A stretch of 23,101 nt of DNA from RGIG529 sp050950425 (GCA_050950425.1 JBMNHO010000004.1:1-23101); one strand, 5' to 3'. Shown: positions 6,299 through 13,515, counted from the stretch's first letter. A program made the numbers and translations. Notes: generated from the letters alone by a model not told the origin.

Positions 6299-9004
6299 AT
6301 GAAAGAAGATTTTCGCAGAGAAAATTTACACGAAATCCAATGGGAAACCCTGCAAGACGCAGTGGTGTTGCAAAAGCTTAATACCGATAGGAACGGTCTT
6401 TCGACCGAAGAAGCCACCGGTAGGCTGGAGCTGTTTGGAGAAAATAAGCTGCCGGAGGGTAAAAAAGACAGCTTTATAAAACGGTTTTTAATGCAGTTTA
6501 ACAACGCGCTGATCTACGTTTTGCTTGGCGCGGCTGTACTGACTTCGATTATGAGCCATTGGCTCGACACGTGGGTCATTTTGGGCGTCGTTATTATCAA
6601 CGCCATCGTCGGATATATTCAGGAAGACAAAGCGCAAAAAGCGCTGGACAGCATACGGAATCTGCTTTCGCTTAAAGCCGCCGTTATCCGAGACGGGAGA
6701 AGGCGGGAAATTGCAGCGGAAGCACTTGTTCCGGGTGACATTGTCCTCTTGAAAGCCGGGGATAAAGTGCCTGCCGACATGCGGCTTATCAGCGTAAGCC
6801 ATTTCGAGGTTGACGAGTCCGCCCTCACCGGCGAATCCGTGGCCGTATCAAAAACAATCCAGCCGGTTAAGCCCGGCACCGTTTTAGGCGAGAGAGAATC
6901 CATGGTATATGCCGGAACGACTGTCCGCACCGGCGATGCCACAGGCATTGTCGTTGCCACGGCTGTTGATACGGAAGTGGGCAAAATCAATACAATGCTT
7001 TCTGAAACGAAATCAACAAGCACGCCGTTGATGAAAAAAATCAACGCCTTGGGCAAAGCGCTGTCAGTTATTATTCTATCGTTTTCGGTTCTTTTAATCG
7101 TTTATGCGGTTTTCCTTACGAAAGCGTCTTGGACGGATACCGTCCTTTCGGTGATAGGATTGGCGGTTGCGGCAATACCCGAGGGGCTGCCTGCCATACT
7201 GACCATCACGCTTGCAATTGGCGTACAGCGCATGGCGGGAAAAAATGCGATTGTCAGGCGGCTGCCTTCCGTTGAAACGCTTGGCTCGGTAACTGTGATC
7301 TGCTCCGGTAAAACCGGAACGCTTACCAAAAACGAAATGACCGCGACCAACATATATACATTAACAGGGGACTTTGCCGTTTCGGGCTTGGGCTATGCGC
7401 CGGAAGGCGAAATCACCCTTGGAGGCGTTCGCGCAGACTTGAATAATCCCGTTTTATTCCGGCTTATTCAGTCTTCGGATTTGTGTAATGAATCAGACGT
7501 AGTTAAAGAGAAGGATATATGGGTTCCCCAAGGCGCGCCGACAGAAGCGGCGCTTAAAACGCTTGCCCGTAAAACAGGATATAACAGCGCGAATGCAACC
7601 AAAATAGATGACATTCCTTTTGATTCACAGTATAAATACCGTGCCTCTCTGCAGAGCATCGACGGTAAAAGAATCCTTTTTGCAAACGGCGCACCTGAAA
7701 AACTGATTAATATTTGCGGATATCAGGCGACCTCCGGGGGAATTGACTCCATCGATCCGGCGTTTTGGGAAACTAAAATTGAAAAGGCTGCGGCCCATGG
7801 GCAGCGTTTGATTGGCTGTGCTTATGCGGAGGTTGGTGACGATAAAAGCAGCCTCAGTCACGATGATTTGAATAAGAGCATGGTATTCGTAGGCATTGTC
7901 GGGATTATCGACCCGCCCAGAGCGGAAGCGATAGAATCAATACGCGTATGCAAAAACGCGGGGATACGCGTAAAAATGATCACCGGCGACCATGTGCTGA
8001 CCGCTCGGGAAATCGGCATGCAAATGGGCCTGACCGACAGGCCAAAGGTAATCAGCGGCTCCGAGCTGGAGGAAATGAACGACCAGCAAATCCGCGAAGC
8101 TGCGCTGGACTGTGACATATTCGCAAGAACAAGCCCGGAGCACAAGCTGAGGCTGGTCAGGGCATTGCAGGAACAAGGCGAAATCGTGGCCATGACCGGT
8201 GATGGGGTTAACGACGCGCCCGCTTTAAAAAAGGCGGATATTGGCGTGGCGATGGGTATAAAGGGCACCGAGGTAACAAAGGATTCCGCTGAGATGGTGC
8301 TGGCGGATGACAACTTTTCATCCATTGTTTCCGCTGTTGAAGAAGGCCGGACAATATACGACAATATAAGGAAAACACTGCTGTTTATCCTGCCGACAAA
8401 CGGTGCCGAAGCATTGGTGATCGTGGCTGCGATTCTTTTCAGCTTTACGCTGCCGATTACACCTGTGCAGATACTCTGGGTAAACATGGTGACTGCCATC
8501 ACCCTCGCCCTTTCTCTGGCTTTTGAACCGGCGGAGCAAAATGTTATGAAAAAACCTCCCCGTAATCCCAAGGAGTCATTGATTGGCGGATATTTTCTGT
8601 TCCGTATACTGTTTGTTTCGGTCATTATAACTGTACTAACGATCCTTTTGTTTTCGAGCTATGGAAACAACGGCTATGATCTCGCGTATGCAAGGACAGT
8701 TGCCGTCAATATGCTTGTCTTCGGCGAGCTGTTTTACCTTTTTAACTGCCGCAAACTACATCATACAATTTTCAGCACAGGCTTTTTGGGAAACAAATTC
8801 TCCTTCATTGTTTCGGGGATTTTGCTTTTGATACAGGTGGGATTTACCTACCTTCCTTTCATGCAGCAGTGGTTCGGTACCGCACCTTTGCGTATGGTTG
8901 ATTGGCTGTATCTTCTTGCAGGAGGAGCGGTGGTTCTCTTAGCTGTGGAAATTGAAAAATTGCTGACCGGTTATATATTCAGAAAGAATCGGAAGATGCT
9001 GTAG
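6299..9004 (+). CDS. P2-type cation-transporting ATPase lacking the phosphorylated Asp
   Basis: The 901-residue pump has the Ca2+/Na+/H+ ATPase (P2) layout. It shows an N-terminal cation ATPase domain, TGES at 177-180, PEGLP in M4 at 294-298, DPPR at 538-541, TGD at 562-564, TGDGVND at 633-639 and a ten-helix membrane part. The phosphorylation motif DKTGTLT reads GKTGTLT: codon 337, GGT at 7307-7309, replaces the essential Asp. The nucleotide-site motif KGAPE reads NGAPE at 463-467. In M6 the SERCA site-II Asp is Ala733 (NMVTA), while M5 keeps N701 and E704, so Ca2+ may not be the ion. AAAGGAG precedes the ATG, and leader RNA copy 2 precedes the gene. As written, the protein cannot form the aspartyl-phosphate intermediate; a mutation or base-call error is possible. 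Confidence 0.93.
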   Translation: MKEDFRRENLHEIQWETLQDAVVLQKLNTDRNGLSTEEATGRLELFGENKLPEGKKDSFIKRFLMQFNNALIYVLLGAAVLTSIMSHWLDTWVILGVVIINAIVGYIQEDKAQKALDSIRNLLSLKAAVIRDGRRREIAAEALVPGDIVLLKAGDKVPADMRLISVSHFEVDESALTGESVAVSKTIQPVKPGTVLGERESMVYAGTTVRTGDATGIVVATAVDTEVGKINTMLSETKSTSTPLMKKINALGKALSVIILSFSVLLIVYAVFLTKASWTDTVLSVIGLAVAAIPEGLPAILTITLAIGVQRMAGKNAIVRRLPSVETLGSVTVICSGKTGTLTKNEMTATNIYTLTGDFAVSGLGYAPEGEITLGGVRADLNNPVLFRLIQSSDLCNESDVVKEKDIWVPQGAPTEAALKTLARKTGYNSANATKIDDIPFDSQYKYRASLQSIDGKRILFANGAPEKLINICGYQATSGGIDSIDPAFWETKIEKAAAHGQRLIGCAYAEVGDDKSSLSHDDLNKSMVFVGIVGIIDPPRAEAIESIRVCKNAGIRVKMITGDHVLTAREIGMQMGLTDRPKVISGSELEEMNDQQIREAALDCDIFARTSPEHKLRLVRALQEQGEIVAMTGDGVNDAPALKKADIGVAMGIKGTEVTKDSAEMVLADDNFSSIVSAVEEGRTIYDNIRKTLLFILPTNGAEALVIVAAILFSFTLPITPVQILWVNMVTAITLALSLAFEPAEQNVMKKPPRNPKESLIGGYFLFRILFVSVIITVLTILLFSSYGNNGYDLAYARTVAVNMLVFGELFYLFNCRKLHHTIFSTGFLGNKFSFIVSGILLLIQVGFTYLPFMQQWFGTAPLRMVDWLYLLAGGAVVLLAVEIEKLLTGYIFRKNRKML

Positions 9005-9020
9005 CGCATTTGTGAGTCGC

Positions 9021-9055
9021 AGCATTCCTTAGAATTTAGGGATCTAAGGAATGCT
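9021..9055. repeat. Perfect 13-bp inverted repeat between the ATPase and AtpI-like genes
   Basis: AGCATTCCTTAGA (9021-9033) pairs with TCTAAGGAATGCT (9043-9055) around a 9-base loop. No T run follows on either strand, so it is not a typical intrinsic terminator. It may be an RNA-stability or processing hairpin between two co-transcribed genes, or a small repeat element. Confidence 0.6.
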
Positions 9056-9097
9056 CATCTGAATGTTCTCGGTAAAGAAAGAAGAGAGGGAATGTAT

Positions 9098-9475
9098 ATG
9101 ACTATATTTCATACAAATGTTTACCGAGAAATATACCATACCGCGCTGTGCGTAATCGGCCTCTCGTTCATGATGATCAGCTTTTATATTTTTACGGACA
9201 AGTTTGATCTTTCCGTATTATTGGGCAGCATTGTTGGCAGCGCAGCTGCTATTCTGAGTTATGCTCTAAATGTGATGACCGCTCAGATTTCCGCAAAATA
9301 CGATTCAAGAAAAGCTGCATCCATCATACTGATGTCTAAAATATCCAGAACATTTTTGATGGGCTTTATCGCGTTTCTTATTCTGCTGTTTCCGATATTG
9401 CATGTTGTAACGGGCATTGCGGCGCTGTTTTTTGCCAACATTAGATATTGGGTTATCAAAATACTTAAAAGTTGA
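9098..9475 (+). CDS. Small AtpI-like four-helix membrane protein
   Basis: About 125 residues with four predicted membrane helices (near 15-33, 42-60, 85-103 and 105-120). A GSIVGSAAAILSYALN segment at helix 2 resembles ATP synthase subunit I (AtpI/UncI-like) proteins. In that family the protein is thought to assist assembly of, or Mg2+ supply to, Na+/H+ ATPases. No ATP synthase genes are nearby. ATG occurs at 9092 and 9098; GAGAGGG (9084-9090) is too close to the first, so 9098 is preferred. The gene follows the P-type ATPase by about 90 bases with no clear terminator between, so it may be co-transcribed and linked to cation transport. The family assignment is tentative. Confidence 0.6.
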   Translation: MTIFHTNVYREIYHTALCVIGLSFMMISFYIFTDKFDLSVLLGSIVGSAAAILSYALNVMTAQISAKYDSRKAASIILMSKISRTFLMGFIAFLILLFPILHVVTGIAALFFANIRYWVIKILKS

Positions 9476-9506
9476 GTTAGGTGCAAATTGTACTTATCGT
9501 GAAAAG

Positions 9507-9582
9507 ATGCACCCATTAAATGCACCCGCTTATACGACGAGAGCGAACATGAAATTGTATCAATATTACCGTCATTAGACAA
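9507..9582. repeat. Dispersed repeat, copy A
   Basis: Blocks ATGCACCC, ATGCACCCG, then 25 bases, ATTGTATCAA, 6 bases and CGTCATTAGACA recur at 15832-15902 in the same order. The last three spacings are identical. Copy A directly abuts the truncated recombinase, whose homology begins at about 9577-9580. This suggests the repeat belongs to, or marks the edge of, a mobile element. Confidence 0.6.
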
Positions 9583-10392
9583 AAGACTTTCTGCGTGGAT
9601 TTTCTCACGAAAAAAATGAAGGTCAACGAGGGTGAGGTTCCGCAGTATTATGTGGAAAACAGCCACCCCGCTATCGTCACGCCGGAGACTTTCGATTTGG
9701 TGCAACACGAACTCAGCCAGCGTAAAGGATACCGAGGCTACAAAGCCAGCGACAGTCCATTCTCTGGCAAGGTTATCTGCGGCGAATGCGATGGTGTTTA
9801 CGGCTCGAAGGTCTGGCATTCCACCAGCAAGTACCGCCGCACCATTTGGCAGTGTAACCATAAATATAAAGGCAAAAAATGCGACACACCGCATCTTTAC
9901 GAAGCGGCTTTGCAGAAGGCTTTTGTGGAGGCGTTTAATCAGCTCATCGAAAACAAAAATGAGGTTTTAAGTGATTACGAGACTGTAATTCTGACGCTGA
10001 CAGACACTTCCTCCCTTGAAAAAAGACAGGCGGAGCTAAAAAGCGAATATGATATCGTCATGGAGCTTATGCGAAAATGCGTAGAAGAAAACGCCCGCAC
10101 CGTTCTGGATCAAAATGAGTACAACAGACGATACGATGTTTTAATGAAGCGCTACGAAGCCGCTCGGAACGGCATTGCTGAAATCAACGATAAATTGTTG
10201 GAACGCACCGCCAAGCGAGAAAGGATAACAAGCTTCCTTGACGATTTGAAATGCCATGATAAGCTGGTTACCGAGTTTGACGAAAAACTCTGGCTTGCCA
10301 CTATCGAATCGGTGACCGTCCATTCGGAGAGCGAAATGACTGTGAAGTTCAGAGATGGCGTCGAAATCCATGCGGATATAAATAATAAGTAA
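9577..10392 (+). pseudogene. C-terminal fragment of a large serine recombinase
   Basis: The open frame encodes the recombinase domain end (QKTF-VDFLTKK, then EVPQYYVENSHPAIVTPETF) and the zinc beta-ribbon. The ribbon has CGECDG near residue 62 of the GTG-started frame, then C-N-H-K-Y-K-G-K-K-C. A coiled-coil segment (around 140-205) and a C-terminal beta part (ESVTVHSESEMTVKF) follow. Large serine recombinases need an N-terminal resolvase domain with the catalytic Ser, about 250-300 residues, which is absent. The frame closes upstream at a TGA at 9550-9552. A GTG at 9595 could start a 265-residue product, but no ribosome binding site precedes it. A well-formed terminator follows. This is a decayed integrative element end; sequence similarity also links it to the remnant at 231-353. 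Confidence 0.85.
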
Positions 10393-10397
10393 GATGG

Positions 10398-10446
10398 AAA
10401 ACCCACAGGTGGCGGTGTGTAGACCGTCATCCTGTGGGTTTTTCTT
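10398..10446 (+). terminator. Intrinsic terminator after the recombinase fragment
   Basis: AAACCCACAGG (10399-10409) pairs with CCTGTGGGTTT (10431-10441), and the T-rich run TTTTTCTTTT follows. The loop contains GGCGGTG. Arms and loop resemble the hairpin at 82-109. Confidence 0.85.
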
Positions 10447-10493
10447 TTGTGTATAGGACATATCGCTGAGTATGGCAACAATGCAAAAGACGC

Positions 10494-10605
10494 TGTCAAG
10501 GTTGCAAAAATAAAGTGCTAATTGCAACCTTTACTTCGCTCAGTATTCCTTGATATTCCGGGGTATTTTATATGAAAGAGTGTCAAGGTTGCAAGGTTGC
10601 AAAGG
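10494..10605. repeat. Repeated TGTCAAGGTTGCAA motif with an inverted copy
   Basis: TGTCAAGGTTGCAA occurs at 10494-10507 and 10581-10594, the second running into another AGGTTGCAA. TTGCAACCTT at 10522-10531 is the perfect inverse of 10498-10507, giving a 10-bp stem with a 14-base loop. It could be an operator or recombination-site relic of the element whose recombinase lies just upstream. No gene is visible between 10447 and 10614. Confidence 0.5.
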
Positions 10606-10614
10606 GTATCCCTG

Positions 10615-10799
10615 CTATGATCTATTTCGTTCCAAAATCGTCTTTAACGCGAGAAGTGACTCACTGAGGATCGCCTTTTCATAATCAGAACAGTCGGCCA
10701 ACAATCCTTCATACGAGAAAGATTTATGGACGCGCAGTGCCATGGCGTCATCGTAGAACAGGTCATCGAGTGTCAAGCCAAGAAAGTAAGTACTTACAA
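10615..10799 (-). pseudogene. C-terminal remnant of an XRE-type regulator
   Basis: Reading the minus strand from about 10799 to TAG at 10617-10615, the frame gives STYFLGLTLDDLFYDD, then LRVHKSFSYEGLLADCSDYE, then a helical end. The YFLGLTLDDLF segment matches the linker just after the helix-turn-helix of many clostridial XRE regulators, but the DNA-binding domain itself is absent. The remnant begins within the end of the Crp/Fnr gene (stop at 10796-10794). It therefore looks like a deletion scar rather than a live gene. Confidence 0.5.
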
Positions 10800-11441
10800 A
10801 AGCTCAATACATTTTGAATCATAGCGAATCAACCCGTCCTTTTCCATTTTGGCCAGTTCTCTGGACAGGGATGTGCGCGAAACGCCGATTCTTTCAGCCC
10901 AAGCTTTTTTGGTGATGGGTAGCCGGATTATTTTTGAATTTTGCTTTTGCCGCTCGTGCTTCAGATAGGCTATTACGCATTCTCGTATCGTTTTGTTTAC
11001 GTAGTGTTTGATTCGGTCTCCGAGGATGGTGGTGTGGTCGGCCACAAATTCAAGATAACTTCGCAGAAAAACAGGTTTACTCGAGAAAAGTGTTAAAAGA
11101 CGCTCCTTGTCAATCTCCAAAATAACGGCGGGCTGCTTTGCGGTAATGGTCAAGGGATAGTAGGGGCTTTTTGAAAAAAGCAGATTGCCGCCTAAAATTT
11201 CGTCACCGCTAAATTCCGCTATGGTCATCAGGTTGCCCGCTTCGTCAATGCGTTCTACACTCACATGCCCCAACAGAATAATCTCCAGCTTTAAACAGGC
11301 CTCACCGGAAAAGTGGATGATATTGTTTTTACCATAGGTGCTGATACGGAAGCTTCCATCCCTTAAACAAGAATCTACTTCTTGTATAGAGAACGATCTC
11401 AACAGAGAACTTTTCTCTATTAGACCAATATATTTTTTCAT
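10794..11441 (-). CDS. Crp/Fnr family transcriptional regulator
   Basis: About 215 residues: an N-terminal cyclic-nucleotide-binding-like beta-barrel (around 15-125), a dimerisation helix, and a C-terminal winged helix with recognition motif WAERIGVSRTSLSRELAKMEKDGLI near 180-205. The few Cys residues do not form an FNR 4Fe-4S pattern, so the signal is unknown. AAGGAG sits one base before the ATG at 11450 and ten before the ATG three codons later; the latter (11441) is preferred. A strong minus-strand promoter (11490-11518) overlaps the promoter of the divergent 4Fe-4S gene. Regulation of that neighbour and autoregulation are likely. Confidence 0.88.
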   Translation of the reverse strand: MKKYIGLIEKSSLLRSFSIQEVDSCLRDGSFRISTYGKNNIIHFSGEACLKLEIILLGHVSVERIDEAGNLMTIAEFSGDEILGGNLLFSKSPYYPLTITAKQPAVILEIDKERLLTLFSSKPVFLRSYLEFVADHTTILGDRIKHYVNKTIRECVIAYLKHERQKQNSKIIRLPITKKAWAERIGVSRTSLSRELAKMEKDGLIRYDSKCIELL

Positions 11442-11463
11442 TTTGCACATTCTCCTTAGAACA

Positions 11464-11505
11464 GTGACATTGGTAACACCTTTCTCTTCATTATATTAAT
11501 ATAAT
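11464..11505 (+). promoter_or_regulatory. Activator-type promoter of the 4Fe-4S protein gene with Crp/Fnr-like site
   Basis: -10 TATAAT at 11500-11505 has no good -35. Instead the imperfect palindrome GTGAC-ATTG-GTAAC (11464-11477) is centred at 11470.5. That is 41.5 bases before the expected start near 11512, the class II activator position. The -10 shares a 16-bp palindrome (11490-11505) with the -10 of the divergent regulator gene. Confidence 0.5.
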
Positions 11506-11518
11506 AGAAAAATAGCAA
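11490..11518 (-). promoter_or_regulatory. Promoter of the upstream Crp/Fnr regulator
   Basis: On the minus strand: -35 TTGCTA (11518-11513), a 17-base spacer and -10 TATAAT (11495-11490). Its -10 is half of the palindrome shared with the divergent gene, so the two polymerases cannot open both promoters at once. Confidence 0.7.
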
Positions 11519-11535
11519 GTTAAGGGGGATTATTT

Positions 11536-12156
11536 ATGAAATATGCTGCAACAATCATTCGGCTATTATTTTTAGCGTTGTTCGCCTTTCTTATGGCACA
11601 GGGAAAGATGGTGCTGTGGTTGGCTTTGTTCGGTATTAGTCTTTTGGCTGCGTTGCTTTTCGGGAGAATTTACTGCGGATATGTGTGCCCCATGAACACA
11701 TTAATGATACCGACGAATTGGATTGCAAAGAAGTTGAACATTCAAACGCAGAAAACTCCTAAATGGCTGAGAAACGGATATTTTGCCTGGATTGTGCTGG
11801 CGCTCAGCATTGCAGCGATGCTTTTGCTTCAGCGGTTTTTTAAGATTAATTTGCCGATTTTGCTTATCTGGCTGGCAATTGCAGTCCTTGTTACCCTTCG
11901 ATACAGACCCGCGGTGTTTCACAACCTGATCTGCCCCTTTGGAGCGCCCCAAAAGCTGTTTGGCCGGTTTGCGAGGCGGCGTAAAACTGTGGATAAAGCC
12001 GACTGTATCGGATGTAAGCTTTGCGAACCGGTTTGTCCCTCCGATGCGATCGTGGTTGTTAGCGAAGACAAGAAGGCCGTTATCAACACGGCGCTCTGCC
12101 ATCAATGTACAAATTGTGGGCAAGTCTGCCCCAAAGAAGCCATTCGTTACTCTTAA
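11536..12156 (+). CDS. NapH/CcoG-like membrane 4Fe-4S protein
   Basis: The 206-residue protein has four membrane helices (near 5-22, 26-42, 84-102 and 106-124). After helix 2 comes the motif GRIYCGYVCPMN (43-54), and after helix 4 HNLICPFGAPQ, both typical of NapH/NosR/CcoG membrane electron-transfer proteins. The C-terminal ferredoxin domain has two clusters, CIGCKLCEPVCP and CHQCTNCGQVCP. It likely passes electrons between the quinone pool or ferredoxin and an unknown partner. No nitrate or nitrous oxide reductase genes are in the window. AAGGGGG lies 7 bases before the ATG. It is flanked by two Crp/Fnr genes and has an activator-type promoter, suggesting redox-responsive control. Confidence 0.88.
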   Translation: MKYAATIIRLLFLALFAFLMAQGKMVLWLALFGISLLAALLFGRIYCGYVCPMNTLMIPTNWIAKKLNIQTQKTPKWLRNGYFAWIVLALSIAAMLLLQRFFKINLPILLIWLAIAVLVTLRYRPAVFHNLICPFGAPQKLFGRFARRRKTVDKADCIGCKLCEPVCPSDAIVVVSEDKKAVINTALCHQCTNCGQVCPKEAIRYS

Positions 12157-12173
12157 TAAGCAGCCCTTCATCA

Positions 12174-12210
12174 GAAAAAAATCGGCAGCTTGATAAAATA
12201 GGCTGCCGAT
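12174..12210 (-). terminator. Intrinsic terminator of the second Crp/Fnr gene
   Basis: ATCGGCAGC (12181-12189) pairs with GCTGCCGAT (12202-12210). Reading the minus strand, the stem is followed by a run of seven T's (12181-12175). It lies between two convergent genes, but the plus side has no T run. Confidence 0.75.
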
Positions 12211-12258
12211 ACTGCTATTCAAAGAGGCTCAAATGCCATTTGGCATCCACGGCGCGGT

Positions 12259-12948
12259 TTATTGCTCAAGGCTGATTTGTTCCAGCGCCGTTTTATCTTT
12301 TATGATGATGTTGCGGTGCCCCTTTAGAAGGATCAATCCTTCTTCCTGCAAGGCGGCCAGCTTGCGGCTTAGGGTTTCCTGCGTCATCCCCAGTTGAGAA
12401 GCCAAATCCCCCTTGGTCATGGGCAGGACAATATCCTGCTTGACCTCTGACAGCTCCAGCAGAGCCCTCGAGACGCGGGTGGTCACCGAGCTTAGGCTGA
12501 TGTCTTCGATTCGGTTTTCGGCTCTTTCCAGCCTTCGAGAAAGCTCATCCATCACTTTAAAGGCAATAGAAGGGTATTTCGCCATCAACGCCTTGAGCCG
12601 TTCCCCTTGCAAAACGCACATGGTTGTGCCCTCCAGCGCTTGGGCGTTATCCGTAAGGGGCAGGGATGAAAACAGAGACAGTTCTCCGATAAATTCCCCC
12701 GTCTCCACCAGCCGGAGAACTTGTTCTTTCCCGCTGGCATTCAGGCGGAAAAGCTTGACCCGCCCGGTGTAGAGGACAAAGAGGGTTCCGCCCTCATCGC
12801 CTGCCCTGTATACCGTTTCGCCTTTTTCGAAGATGCGGGAGGAAGCAATTTCTACGACCTCCATTCTTTCCTCGTGGCTGAGACTGGAGAAAATAGGCAC
12901 ATGCTCAATACAGCTTGCATGGCTTTCCGAGTGGTGGCAACATTGCAT
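12259..12948 (-). CDS. Crp/Fnr family regulator with N-terminal Cys/His cluster
   Basis: 229 residues: an effector domain (around 18-135) with GETVYRAGDEGGTLFVLYTGRVKLFR, a long dimer helix and a winged helix (LASQLGMTQETLSRKLAALQEEGLI near 185-210). The N-terminus MQCCHHSESHASC carries three Cys and three His, and one more Cys lies near 110 (TTMCVLQGE). This suggests a metal or Fe-S sensor of the FNR/FLP type, though the spacing is not the E. coli FNR pattern. The recognition helix E-T-L-S-R matches FNR-like proteins that bind TTGA-N6-TCAA sites. Such a site lies upstream of the divergent ric operon. AAGGGGG precedes the ATG. Confidence 0.9.
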   Translation of the reverse strand: MQCCHHSESHASCIEHVPIFSSLSHEERMEVVEIASSRIFEKGETVYRAGDEGGTLFVLYTGRVKLFRLNASGKEQVLRLVETGEFIGELSLFSSLPLTDNAQALEGTTMCVLQGERLKALMAKYPSIAFKVMDELSRRLERAENRIEDISLSSVTTRVSRALLELSEVKQDIVLPMTKGDLASQLGMTQETLSRKLAALQEEGLILLKGHRNIIIKDKTALEQISLEQ

Positions 12949-13002
12949 CTGAATTTCCCCCTTCCCCGACTCGTATCTATCCTAGTTTCCCAACTAACAA
13001 CT

Positions 13003-13031
13003 ATTATACAGCATGCGGATTTGATTCGCAA
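13003..13031 (-). promoter_or_regulatory. Promoter of the Cys/His-rich Crp/Fnr regulator
   Basis: Minus strand -35 TTGCGA (13031-13026), a 17-base spacer and -10 TATAAT (13008-13003), about 55 bases before the start codon. Confidence 0.6.
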
Positions 13032-13094
13032 AACAAGATCGATTTAACCTATGCAAGTGTCCGAATCCTTGACTATTAGATATATCTATTCAAT

Positions 13095-13137
13095 TTTGAT
13101 TTAGGTCAAATCATTATCCGATAAACCATGATACACT
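13095..13137 (+). promoter_or_regulatory. FNR-type box and promoter of the ric/metal-ATPase operon
   Basis: TTTGA-N6-TCAAA (13095-13110) is a perfect inverted repeat matching the FNR-type core TTGA-N6-TCAA. Its centre is 41.5 bases before the start expected from -10 TACACT (13132-13137), and there is no good -35. This is the class II activator arrangement. The likely binder is the divergently encoded regulator at 12259-12948. Confidence 0.6.
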
Positions 13138-13179
13138 ATATTCAGAAAACAAAAATAATAACGAAGGGCTGGGAGCGAA

Positions 13180-13483
13180 ATGGCAAACAAACAGATATTC
13201 AAAAAGGCAAAGGCTACGCATATGAAAACGTTGAAGCAGTACGTGCCGATTGTGGCAAGGGTTCATGGGCAGAATCACCCCGAGTTCCATGAAGTCCATA
13301 AATTGTTTGATGCGATCAATCAGAAAAGTAAAGGAAGCGGGGTCGAAAAGACCCGAGCTAAACGAAGAATTTGCCAGGCTACGTGAAGTTACAAACGACT
13401 ATACCGTGCCGGACGATGTATGTGAAAGCTATGAAGCAGTTTACAACATGCTGGCGGAGCTGGATAAGGCATATCTGGCTTAA
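13180..13483 (+). pseudogene. ric: Ric-like Fe-S cluster repair protein, frameshifted
   Basis: Two overlapping frames together read as one protein of about 100 residues. The N-terminal part has YVPIVARVHGQNHPEFHEVHKLFDAI. The C-terminal part has PELNEEFARLREVTNDYTV, then CESYEAVYNMLAELDKAY. This matches, from memory, the short clostridial Ric proteins (iron-sulfur cluster repair, di-iron). His and Glu residues in HGQNHPEFHE would be metal ligands. One extra base within AAAGG at 13330-13334 breaks the frame; removing it restores the whole reading frame. GGGAG precedes ATG 13180. It is the first gene after an FNR-type box, which fits a role in oxygen or NO stress. A sequencing error or a recent mutation is possible. 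Confidence 0.65.
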
Positions 13484-13515
13484 ACGGATATTAATTTGGA
13501 AAAGAAGGTGGTAAA

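Noticed and set aside
7858..8625. Long minus-strand open frame (255 codons) opposite the P-type ATPase
   Set aside because: Shadow of a well-supported gene: Ser/Ala/Ile-rich low-complexity composition, no domain, no ribosome binding site.
9283..9894. Minus-strand open frame across the AtpI-like gene and recombinase fragment
   Set aside because: It spans two unrelated plus-strand genes and a repeat; only the SNDG...DTI segment over the repeat resembles anything, and that is reported as the repeat.
12233..12246. Palindrome ATGCCATTTGGCAT as an operator
   Set aside because: Only 6-bp arms between two convergent gene ends, with no promoter nearby; probably chance.
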